DNA from: Thermoplasmata archaeon
GTDB lineage: Archaea > Thermoplasmatota > Thermoplasmata > Lutacidiplasmatales > UBA184
Assembly: GCA_021790425.1 (NCBI GenBank)
Contig: JAJYEA010000020.1
Location: 1-34,936 of the forward strand
Direction of reading: 5' to 3'
Length of the DNA: 34,936 nt
Part shown: positions 16,330 to 22,494 of the stretch, piece by piece
Numbering within the stretch: the stretch's first letter is position 1
Layout of the letters: each line of letters begins with the position of its first letter
Program-made: the position numbers and the translations under genes
The notes under the pieces: generated by a model
What the model was told of the DNA's origin: nothing
The model's database searches: none
What the model saw: the letters and a program-made list of their open reading frames with translations, nothing else

Positions 16330-16650
16330 CTAGTGCGCGGGAACGGCCGCGGCGGGCCGCCGGGTCCCGGTCTCGTCCCCCGCTTCTCCGGTCTCCGTCT
16401 CCCGCTCCTCGAGGGGGACCGGTGATGTCGCATCGTCCCGGCCCAGGCTCACGTTCGGTTCGCGCCCCCGGACGAGGGACCACCCTCCGCGGAGCACCGC
16501 CTCGATCCGTCCCCGGCTCCGCCCTCCGGGGAACCCCTCGTCCGTCTCCGGGGATGCCCGGCGGTACTCGTCGCCCAGGTACTGTGCGAGCTCTCGGTCG
16601 ACCCGTTTCCGGGGGACGCCCAACTCCTCGCCGTCCCATCCTCTCGCCAT
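16330..16650 (-). CDS. Hypothetical protein, 106 residues
   Basis: A 106-residue polar protein. The N-terminal 45 residues look structured (GVPRKRVDRELAQYLGDEYR, an amphipathic helix); the rest is rich in Gly, Arg, Glu and Thr and probably disordered, with an acidic patch (PLEERETETGEAGDETG). No family is recognised. The gene is preceded by the most AT-rich stretch of this region (16682-16735), which supplies good promoter candidates, the main reason to accept it. It lies 112 bases upstream of the large ATPase gene on the same strand. Confidence 0.5.
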   Translation of the reverse strand: MARGWDGEELGVPRKRVDRELAQYLGDEYRRASPETDEGFPGGRSRGRIEAVLRGGWSLVRGREPNVSLGRDDATSPVPLEERETETGEAGDETGTRRPAAAVPAH

Positions 16651-16695
16651 GTTCTGCCTCGGCGGCCCGAGCGTGAGAGGGGATATAGACTTTCT

Positions 16696-16716
16696 GTCAA
16701 CACTATATATTTTGAC
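16696..16716. promoter_or_regulatory. Inverted repeat GTCAA-N11-TTGAC enclosing a TATA-like core
   Basis: GTCAA (16696-16700) and TTGAC (16712-16716) are perfect inverted repeats flanking the 11-base core CACTATATATT, which reads as a TATA-like element on either strand. A second CTATAT lies at 16683-16688 on the minus-strand side. The element sits between the divergent genes at 16650 and 16851, nearer the first, and looks like a promoter with an operator around its TATA box. Confidence 0.45.
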
Positions 16717-16813
16717 CCAAAAAGTATGTACATCGGCACCGCCGGCGCAAGAACGGGAAGCCCGCCCCCGTGGCGTAGCCGCTCGGCCGGAAGAGCGTGG
16801 GCGGGGCCCAACC

Positions 16814-16819
16814 CTTATG
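16814..16819 (+). promoter_or_regulatory. TATA-like box for the P-loop kinase gene
   Basis: CTTATG, about 35 bases upstream of the ATG at 16851. Confidence 0.45.
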
Positions 16820-16850
16820 CGGGCCCTCCGGCTCGGACCGGCGATATCGG

Positions 16851-17375
16851 ATGGCGCCCGCTCCCCAGGTCGTGGTCTTCGCCGGTCTTCCCGGGACGGG
16901 GAAGTCGACCCTCGCCCGCGCGGTGGCCGGGCGCCTCGGGGCCCTCTGGCTCCGGGTCGACACGATCGAGGCCGCCCTGCTCGCGGCCGGACTGCCCCGC
17001 TCCTTCGAGACGGGGCTGGCCGCCTATCTCGGGGTCCGTGACGTCGCCGCGGACCACCTCGCGATGGGCCGGTCGGTCGTCATCGACGCCGTGAACGGGG
17101 TGGAGGAGGGACGCCGGATGTGGCGGGAGCTGGCCCGCGAACACCGGGCCGAGCGCTACGTGGTCGAGGTCGTCTGTGGCGACCCCACGGAGCACCGGCG
17201 CCGGGTGGAGGGCCGCACCCCTCCGACCCCTCCGCTCCCGAAGCCGACGTGGGAGGAGGTCCTCCACCGGGAGTACCTTCCGTGGACGGAGCCCGTGCTG
17301 CGCGTGGACTCCACGGCACCGCCGGAGGAGAGCGTGGAGCGGATCCTCGGCTATTGTTCCCGTCCTCCCGCCTGA
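16851..17375 (+). CDS. Small P-loop kinase-like ATPase (AAA_33 type)
   Basis: A 174-residue P-loop NTPase with Walker A GLPGTGKST at 12-20 at the very N-terminus, a D-T-I-E at about 37-40 and a VVIDAVNG strand near 76-83 as the probable Walker-B-like strand. The C-terminal lid contains paired Arg residues (HRRRVEGR) and W-E-E-V. This is the layout of the AAA_33/zeta-toxin/chloramphenicol-phosphotransferase-like kinase group, which phosphorylates small molecules, nucleosides or tRNA-linked substrates. The substrate is unknown. It lies 65 bases before an rmlD-like gene on the same strand, but spacing and a possible separate promoter argue against strict coupling. Confidence 0.8.
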   Translation: MAPAPQVVVFAGLPGTGKSTLARAVAGRLGALWLRVDTIEAALLAAGLPRSFETGLAAYLGVRDVAADHLAMGRSVVIDAVNGVEEGRRMWRELAREHRAERYVVEVVCGDPTEHRRRVEGRTPPTPPLPKPTWEEVLHREYLPWTEPVLRVDSTAPPEESVERILGYCSRPPA

Positions 17376-17440
17376 CGGCGCCCGCGGGTCGGGGCGGGCC
17401 ACAAACATGAATAGCCCGGGTCCCGTCCGCCCTCCTCACG

Positions 17441-18442
17441 ATGGCAGAGCCCTCGTCCTCTCCTCGCGTTCTCGTGCTCGGCGCCACGTCGCTCGTGGGC
17501 AGCCACTTCGTGGTCTACGGGGGGAGCGGCCCGGTCCTCGTGGCGGGCCGGCAGGACCCCCGGCGCCGGGGGTTTCCCGTGGAGGGGTTCACCCGGGTCG
17601 ACCTCGGTGACGAGGAGGCCGTCCGGAAGCTCGTGCGCACCACGGAGGCGACGGCGGTGGTCAACTTCGTGGCCCGGACCGACGTCGACGGGTGCGAGTC
17701 GGAACGGCCCCGGAGGGGGGATCGGCCCGCCCACCCGGACCGGGGGAGCGCCTGGGTGCTCAACTCGGAGCTGCCGCGATGGCTCGCGGAGGAATCCGCG
17801 TCCCGGGACCTCTTCCTCCTGCACCTCTCGACCGACTTCGTCTTCGACGGAAAGGCGGGCCCCTACTCCGAGGAGGAACCGCCCTCGCCGCTCGGCCCGG
17901 GCCTGGGATGGTACGGCTACACCAAGGGGGTGGGCGAGTCGCCCGTCGCCGGACTGGCCCGGAAGGGGAAGGCGGCCATCGTCCGGATCTCGTACCCCTA
18001 CCGGAGCGGCTTCGAGGGGAAGCTGGACCTCGCACGAGGCCTGCTGATGCGCCTCGCGAGCGGCACGCTCCTCCCGATGTACACCGACCAGGAGATCACG
18101 CCCACGTGGGTCCCCGACGTCACCGACACGCTCTCGGCCCTCCTCGTCGCCCGGCGCGGGGGGATCTATCACGTGGCCTCCCCGACGGTGACCACCCCCT
18201 ACGGGTTCGCCGAGGCGCTCATCGAGGAGATCGGCGTCGGGAAGGGCGATCTCACGGGCGCCCGCCTGCAGGACGTCCAGGACCCCCACAGGGCCCCCCG
18301 GCCCTTGCACGGCGGGCTCCGCCTCCACAACGTGCGGCGCCTCGGGGTCCGGCCGACGGATTACCGCGAGGGGATCCGGAAGCTCGTGGCCGAGCTCGGC
18401 GCTACGCCCCGAAGGGCAGGGTTCCCGGCTTCTCCACCGTGA
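17441..18442 (+). CDS. rmlD: dTDP-4-dehydrorhamnose reductase-like SDR
   Basis: A 333-residue extended SDR resembling RmlD, which reduces the C4 keto group of dTDP-4-keto-L-rhamnose with NAD(P)H. The N-terminal VLGATSLVGSH is at 12-22, followed by an RmlD-like region VVNFVARTDVDGCE, STDFVFDGKAGPY at 130-142 and a catalytic Tyr158-x3-Lys162 (YGYTK). It has an odd Arg/Pro-rich insertion at about 88-104 (ERPRRGDRPAHPDRG). The rest of the rml set lies 4 kb away on the other strand, which supports this function if the final sugar is a deoxyhexose. The last 41 bases overlap a convergent gene. The C-terminal residues after about 320 look poorly conserved. Confidence 0.78.
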   Translation: MAEPSSSPRVLVLGATSLVGSHFVVYGGSGPVLVAGRQDPRRRGFPVEGFTRVDLGDEEAVRKLVRTTEATAVVNFVARTDVDGCESERPRRGDRPAHPDRGSAWVLNSELPRWLAEESASRDLFLLHLSTDFVFDGKAGPYSEEEPPSPLGPGLGWYGYTKGVGESPVAGLARKGKAAIVRISYPYRSGFEGKLDLARGLLMRLASGTLLPMYTDQEITPTWVPDVTDTLSALLVARRGGIYHVASPTVTTPYGFAEALIEEIGVGKGDLTGARLQDVQDPHRAPRPLHGGLRLHNVRRLGVRPTDYREGIRKLVAELGATPRRAGFPASPP

Positions 18443-18839
18443 CGCGCGCCGTCCCCCGGCTGGCGGTGGAGACCGTGCGAACGAGGGCCGAGACCATCTC
18501 CTCCACGAACCGGCGGGGTCGGTCGGGACGCGCCGGGTCGACGGCCGCCTTCGGGGCATCCCAGTAGACCAGGCACCCGCCCCCGGTCGACACGATCCGG
18601 AGGACGATGCGGACGAGGGTCGTGGGGACGGAGGGGTTCGGGCGGGAGAGCGAGAGCGTGACGCGCGTGGCGTTCCGTCCCTCGAGCCCCACTTCAGAGG
18701 CGGCCGCGGAGTATCCCAGCTCGGCGAAGTACTCGGTGAGGTAGCGGGTCAACCGTTCCCGGCCGACCCCGCGGCAACGGAGCCAGATCCCTCCCGGTTC
18801 CCGGGCGTGGACGTCCCCCGCATCCCCCTCCTCGCTCAC
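18402..18839 (-). CDS. Hypothetical protein, 145 residues, downstream of trmJ
   Basis: A 145-residue protein with an acidic N-terminus (SEEGDAGDVHARE), then GGIWLRCRGVG, a helix (RERLTRYLTEYFAELGYS), strands (NATRVTLSLSRP, LVRIVLRIVSTGGGCLVYW) and a long C-terminal helix before a strand (GTARVTVEKPGTLPF). The compact alpha/beta pattern could be a small ligand-binding or ferredoxin-like fold, but no family is recognised. The start is the GTG at 18839-18837, overlapping the trmJ TGA as GTGA, so it is the last gene of the prefoldin-ftsY-trmJ operon. Its 3' end overlaps the convergent rmlD-like gene by 41 bases. Confidence 0.7.
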   Translation of the reverse strand: MSEEGDAGDVHAREPGGIWLRCRGVGRERLTRYLTEYFAELGYSAAASEVGLEGRNATRVTLSLSRPNPSVPTTLVRIVLRIVSTGGGCLVYWDAPKAAVDPARPDRPRRFVEEMVSALVRTVSTASRGTARVTVEKPGTLPFGA

Positions 18840-19579
18840 GGCGTGCGCCTCCGGCCCTTGGCGTTGCGCGGGGGCTGGTAGAGGATCCGGCGGAAGAGCC
18901 CCATCATCATGGTGTACTCGTGCTCGCTCGCCATCGCGCGGCCCAGGAGCCGGCGGTAGAGGAGGAGCATGTTCTTCCGCTTGTGGCGGGGATAGCGGAA
19001 CTGTTCCATCGCCTTCGCCAGCAGCCCGAGGAAGACCTCCTTCTCCCGGGCCCGCAACGGGATGGGTTCGGTCCGCTGCAGGGCGGACCCCGCGAGGCCG
19101 AGGTACGTCGCGTAGAGGAGGACGGCGGCAGCGTGGGAGAGGTTCAGGGTGGGGGACGCGGGCGACGTGGGGATCCACACGATGAGGTCGCACCGCGCGA
19201 GCTCCCCGACGTTCAGCCCGTTGTCCTCGGGCCCGAAGAGGAGCGCCACCTTGCCCTGGATCCCGCCCGCCAGGTGCCCCCACTCCTCCGGCGTGACCGA
19301 GCGGCGGAGGTAGGACTCGGTCCGTCCGGTGGACAGGTCCGTGGTGCCGATCACGAGGTCGGCGTCCGCGATCGCCTCCTCCACCCGGGAGACCACCTTC
19401 GCCTCCTTGAGGATGCGGAGACCGGCCATGGCGCGACGCCGTGCCTCCTCGCCCAACTTGGCGCGGGGCGCAACGATCACGAGGCGGGAGACATCGAAGT
19501 TGCTCATCGCCCGGGCGACCGCGCCAACGTTCCCGTCCTCCTTCGGGCGCAGGAGGACGACGGTGAGCTCGACCGGCAT
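18836..19579 (-). CDS. trmJ: tRNA (cytidine-32-2'-O)-methyltransferase TrmJ-like (SPOUT)
   Basis: A 247-residue SpoU/TrmH-family 2'-O-methyltransferase with a C-terminal extension of the TrmJ type. The SAM-binding knot motifs LLFGPEDNGLNVGEL (about 92-106) and LNLSHAAAVLLYATY (about 124-138) are clear, and the N-terminal strand ELTVVLLRPKEDGNVGAVAR carries the motif-1 Asn. Archaeal TrmJ methylates the ribose of C32 in tRNA. The last 90 residues (YRRLLGRAMASEHEYTMMMGLFRRIL) form the helical region seen in TrmJ. The stop of ftsY lies only two bases before its ATG; the next gene overlaps its stop by GTGA. Confidence 0.9.
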   Translation of the reverse strand: MPVELTVVLLRPKEDGNVGAVARAMSNFDVSRLVIVAPRAKLGEEARRRAMAGLRILKEAKVVSRVEEAIADADLVIGTTDLSTGRTESYLRRSVTPEEWGHLAGGIQGKVALLFGPEDNGLNVGELARCDLIVWIPTSPASPTLNLSHAAAVLLYATYLGLAGSALQRTEPIPLRAREKEVFLGLLAKAMEQFRYPRHKRKNMLLLYRRLLGRAMASEHEYTMMMGLFRRILYQPPRNAKGRRRTP

Positions 19580-19581
19580 CC

Positions 19582-20559
19582 CTAGGAGTGGTTACCTCCC
19601 GAGGGGGAAAGGAGACGGTCGACCATCCATTGGGGATCGAAGGGGCGCAGGTCGCCGTAGCCCTGCCCCATCCCCACGAAGACGATGGGCTTCTTCACCA
19701 CGTAGGCGACGGAGAGCGCGGCCCCGCCCTTCGCGTCCGCGTCGAGCTTCGTCAGCACCACCCCGTCGAACCCGAGTTCCTTCTCGAAGAGCCGCGCCTG
19801 CTCGACGAGGTCGTTCCCGGAGAGCGCGTCTCCCACGTAGAAGGTCAGGGTGGGGTTCACCACCCGGCGGATCTTCTTCGCCTCCTCGATGAGGTTCTCG
19901 TTCGTGTGCTGGCGGCCCGCCGTGTCGACCAGGACCACCTCCACGTGCCGCTTCCGGGCGTGCTGGACCGCGTCAAAGGCGACCGCGGCGGGGTCGGCCC
20001 CGGTCTCCTGGCGGATCACGCGCACCCCGACGCGCTCCGCGTGCACCTCGAGTTGCTCGATCGCGCCCGCCCGGAAGGTGTCCGAGGCGGCGAGGACCAC
20101 CGTGTGCCCCTGGGCGGTGAGCCAGTGCGCGAGCTTCGCGAGGGTGGTGGTCTTGCCGCTCCCGTTCACCCCGATGAAGAGGAGGATGAAGGGCTTGGGC
20201 GACTCCCGGATGCGCGCCTCGAGATCGAGGGGGGGCCGCGAGAGGATCTTCAGCACGGTCTCCCGGAGCGCGTGCTCGATGGCCTCCTCGGCCTCCCCTC
20301 CCCACCGGATCTTCTTCCCCTCCAGCGAGGTCCGCACCCGCTTCTTGACGTGCTCGATGACCTCGACCGCGACGTCCGACTCGAGGAGGGTGATCTCGAG
20401 CTCGTCCAGGACCCGCTCCACGTCCTTCTCCTTCAGGGCGTGGCCGAACCCCTCCGTGAAGGGAGTGGCGGTCGGGGCCGTCGGCTTCGGCGTTTCGGGG
20501 GCCGCCTCCGATGGAGGGGGCTGCGAGAATCCGAGGCGCTCCTTCAGGCGCGCCCACAT
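19582..20559 (-). CDS. ftsY: Signal recognition particle receptor FtsY
   Basis: A 325-residue SRP-type GTPase with a short Pro-rich N-terminal linker (residues 12-36) in place of the acidic A domain of many bacteria, then the N domain (about 37-115) and the G domain. GTPase motifs are FIGVNGSGKTTTLAKLA (128-144), DTFRAGAIEQL (160-170), DTAGRQ (212-217), TKLDADAKGGAAL (270-282) and the closing GMGQGYGDLRPF. It docks SRP-ribosome complexes on the membrane. In archaea ftsY often follows prefoldin alpha, as here, seven bases from its stop. The start is well fixed by the family N-terminus. Confidence 0.95.
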   Translation of the reverse strand: MWARLKERLGFSQPPPSEAAPETPKPTAPTATPFTEGFGHALKEKDVERVLDELEITLLESDVAVEVIEHVKKRVRTSLEGKKIRWGGEAEEAIEHALRETVLKILSRPPLDLEARIRESPKPFILLFIGVNGSGKTTTLAKLAHWLTAQGHTVVLAASDTFRAGAIEQLEVHAERVGVRVIRQETGADPAAVAFDAVQHARKRHVEVVLVDTAGRQHTNENLIEEAKKIRRVVNPTLTFYVGDALSGNDLVEQARLFEKELGFDGVVLTKLDADAKGGAALSVAYVVKKPIVFVGMGQGYGDLRPFDPQWMVDRLLSPSGGNHS

Positions 20560-20566
20560 CGTGGCC

Positions 20567-21037
20567 TTACGGGCGCGGGGATCGGGTCGCCGCGGGCGGG
20601 GTCCGCATCACCGCCTCGATCTGTTGGGAAAGCATCTGCGCCTCGCTGTCGACGCGCTGGACCTGCTCCGAGACCTCCCGCTGGGCATTGGTGAGGCCCT
20701 GCTTGCGTTCGTTCAGGATCTCGAGGGCCTTGGCCCGCTCGACCTCGGCCGCGAGCCCGCTGCCGATGCTGATGAGGACCCGCTGGTTCGCGTCGGGCTG
20801 CACCTTGACGAACGTCTCCGCGCCGACCGGGGTCAGGAGGGGAGACCCCTGGGGGAGGTGGTCCCATTCCTCGAGCGTCTGGGTGGCCCGCTCATGCTCG
20901 GTGAGGGACATCCGCAGGAGCTCCTGCTGGCGCAGCAGGGAGGTCAGCTCGTTCCGGTACTCCTCGAGGCGTGCGAGGGCCTCCTGCACCGTGGCCTCGA
21001 CCGGACCCGACTCTGTCTCCTCGCGAGATGCGCTCAT
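20567..21037 (-). CDS. pfdA: Prefoldin subunit alpha
   Basis: A 156-residue protein with the prefoldin-alpha plan: an N-terminal coiled coil (about 15-55), a central beta-hairpin region with two strands (LLTPVGAETFVKVQPDA, RVLISIGSGLAAEV), and a C-terminal coiled coil (about 95-145). Two alpha and four beta subunits form the hexameric holdase that captures unfolded chains for the thermosome. The ATG at 21037 is used; upstream in-frame starts to 21112 would run through the TATA-like box. Promoter TTAATAA is about 26 bases upstream, so a leaderless message is likely. It is first in the pfdA-ftsY-trmJ operon. Confidence 0.9.
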   Translation of the reverse strand: MSASREETESGPVEATVQEALARLEEYRNELTSLLRQQELLRMSLTEHERATQTLEEWDHLPQGSPLLTPVGAETFVKVQPDANQRVLISIGSGLAAEVERAKALEILNERKQGLTNAQREVSEQVQRVDSEAQMLSQQIEAVMRTPPAATRSPRP

Positions 21038-21060
21038 GGGGCTTCTCAACACGGGGGCGG

Positions 21061-21068
21061 TTATTAAT
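21061..21068 (-). promoter_or_regulatory. TATA-like box for the pfdA-ftsY-trmJ operon
   Basis: ATTAATAA on the minus strand, about 26 bases from the pfdA ATG. The spacer to 21195 is unusually AT-rich in its middle (21105-21142) and probably also holds the promoter of the divergent HxlR-like gene. Confidence 0.55.
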
Positions 21069-21194
21069 GCTAGTGCTCGGGCCCGCGAAACGACCCTTAT
21101 GGGAGAACTCATATGTTCGTTATGCTATTACATCGTAGTGAAACCGGGATGACTGCTCGGCGGAACCACCACCTTCGGAGGAAGCGGCCTGAGA

Positions 21195-21806
21195 ATGTCC
21201 AAACGCACGCATCTTCCTCGCGCCCGGGGTCGGGCCGAGGCGGAAGGTCCCGACGACGGGTCTAGTCGCTCCCCGCCCCGGGAGCCCCGGTCCACCGCGC
21301 CCCGAAGACGGTTCGCCGCCGCGTCCCCGCGGGACCCGCCCCCCTCCCCCGGGTCCTACCTGAAGGAGTTCCACGAGTTCGCCCGGGCGACGAGCGCCTT
21401 CTCGAAGTCCGTCACGGACCGCGCCCGGGACCTCGAGGCCCTGACGGACGACTCCTCGGCGCTCGAGAACGTGGAGCTCGCGCGCCGGATCTTCGGCAAG
21501 TGGTCGCTCGAGATCTTCACGGCCCTCTTCTCCCGCAAGGCGATGCGCTTCCAGGAGATGCGGAACTCCATCGGGGGGGTGAGCGCCCAGGTGCTCTCCC
21601 AGCGGCTCCACGCGCTGGTGGAGGAGGGCCTGGTGCGCCGCACCGTGGTGGCCTCGACCCCGCCCCAGGTGACCTACTCGCTGACGCGGCACGGGACGAC
21701 CGTGGCCCACCTCGGGGAACCGGTCTTCCTCTATCTCCGCCTCACGCACAAGATGCGGAAGGCTGGCGCGAACGACGGCACGGTCGTGCCCGCGACAGAG
21801 CTCTGA
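21195..21806 (+). CDS. HxlR-family winged-helix transcriptional regulator
   Basis: A 203-residue protein with a DNA-binding winged helix at about 95-185: LARRIFGKWSLEIFTALFSR, then FQEMRNSIGGVSAQVLSQRLHALVEEGLVRR, the recognition-helix region of HxlR proteins, and a wing (TYSLTRHG). The Cys that some HxlR redox sensors carry just before GKW is absent (it is Phe-Gly-Lys). The first 55 residues are Arg/Pro/Ser-rich and look disordered, and a helix of about 55-90 may help dimerise. A start further downstream is possible. It is divergent from pfdA and convergent with the XRE-CBS gene. The target is unknown. Confidence 0.85.
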   Translation: MSKRTHLPRARGRAEAEGPDDGSSRSPPREPRSTAPRRRFAAASPRDPPPSPGSYLKEFHEFARATSAFSKSVTDRARDLEALTDDSSALENVELARRIFGKWSLEIFTALFSRKAMRFQEMRNSIGGVSAQVLSQRLHALVEEGLVRRTVVASTPPQVTYSLTRHGTTVAHLGEPVFLYLRLTHKMRKAGANDGTVVPATEL

Positions 21807-21845
21807 CAGCCCGCGCCCCCCACCGCGATCGGGCGGAAGCGCGGC

Positions 21846-22406
21846 CTAGAGCCCTCGGAAGAGGTCCGCCTGGGTGAGGATCCCGACGGGCTTGCCGCGC
21901 TCCGTGATCAGGACCGCGGGGGCATGCTTGAGGAGCGCCGCCGCGACCTTCCCGGGGGTGCTCGCGTCCAGGGTCGGGAAGGGTTTCTGCATGACCTCCC
22001 CGACGGTGACCTGCTCGAGGGGCCGCGACTTGCCATGGTCCGCCAGGCACTCCACCACCCTCCGGTCCGTGAGGCTCCCGACGATGTACTCCCCCTCCTT
22101 CACGGGAAGCTGGCTCACGCCGTGCGTGCGCATCAGGTGGGCTGCGACCGTGAGCCGGTCCCGCGGCCTCACGGTGATCATCGTCCGTGTCGCGAGGTGA
22201 CCCGCCGGGGCCTCGCGCGTGTTCTCCTCCCCGATCCGCTCCAGCGTCTCGTAGAGCGCGACCACGTTCCGGTAGGAGGGCTCCACCTTGCCCCGCTCGA
22301 TCTTGGCCACGAGCGACTGGCTCACGCCGGCCAGCCGCGCGAGCCGACCCTGCGTGAGCCCGGACTGGACCCGGCGCCGCCGGAGCTCGGAGAGCGGGGG
22401 GAACAT
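21846..22406 (-). CDS. XRE-family HTH protein with paired CBS domains
   Basis: A 186-residue regulator: an XRE/HTH_3 domain at about 5-58 (RVQSGLTQGRLARLAGVSQSL, then VAKIERGKVEPSY), then two CBS motifs (about 67-122, with HGVSQLPVKEGEYIVGSLTDR; about 130-186, ending VGILTQADLFRGL). CBS pairs usually bind adenine nucleotides or SAM, so this is probably a ligand-controlled repressor or activator, a form common in archaea. It is divergent from the threonine operon with only 88 bases between start codons, in which a perfect 10-base palindrome lies. The ATG is about 24 bases from a CTTATAGG box, so the transcript is likely leaderless. Confidence 0.92.
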   Translation of the reverse strand: MFPPLSELRRRRVQSGLTQGRLARLAGVSQSLVAKIERGKVEPSYRNVVALYETLERIGEENTREAPAGHLATRTMITVRPRDRLTVAAHLMRTHGVSQLPVKEGEYIVGSLTDRRVVECLADHGKSRPLEQVTVGEVMQKPFPTLDASTPGKVAAALLKHAPAVLITERGKPVGILTQADLFRGL

Positions 22407-22425
22407 GACCGTGGGACGCGAAATT

Positions 22426-22433
22426 CCTATAAG
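22426..22433 (-). promoter_or_regulatory. TATA-like box for the XRE-CBS gene
   Basis: CTTATAGG on the minus strand, about 24 bases upstream of the ATG at 22406. Its upstream end overlaps the palindrome at 22432-22441. Confidence 0.55.
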
Positions 22434-22441
22434 AATATTCT
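22432..22441. promoter_or_regulatory. Perfect 10-base palindrome, candidate operator
   Basis: AGAATATTCT is a perfect palindrome in an otherwise GC-rich chromosome. It lies between the TATA-like boxes of the divergent XRE-CBS regulator and threonine operon, touching the first. The position suits autoregulation and control of the operon, but binding is not shown by the sequence. Confidence 0.4.
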
Positions 22442-22452
22442 GTGCAACGCGA

Positions 22453-22459
22453 CTTAACT
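22453..22459 (+). promoter_or_regulatory. TATA-like box for the threonine operon
   Basis: CTTAACT, about 39 bases upstream of the thrC ATG at 22495, which leaves a leader of about 10-14 bases. Confidence 0.5.
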
Positions 22460-22494
22460 ACGGACCCGGGTTCCGCAACGCTCGAGGCAAGCGC

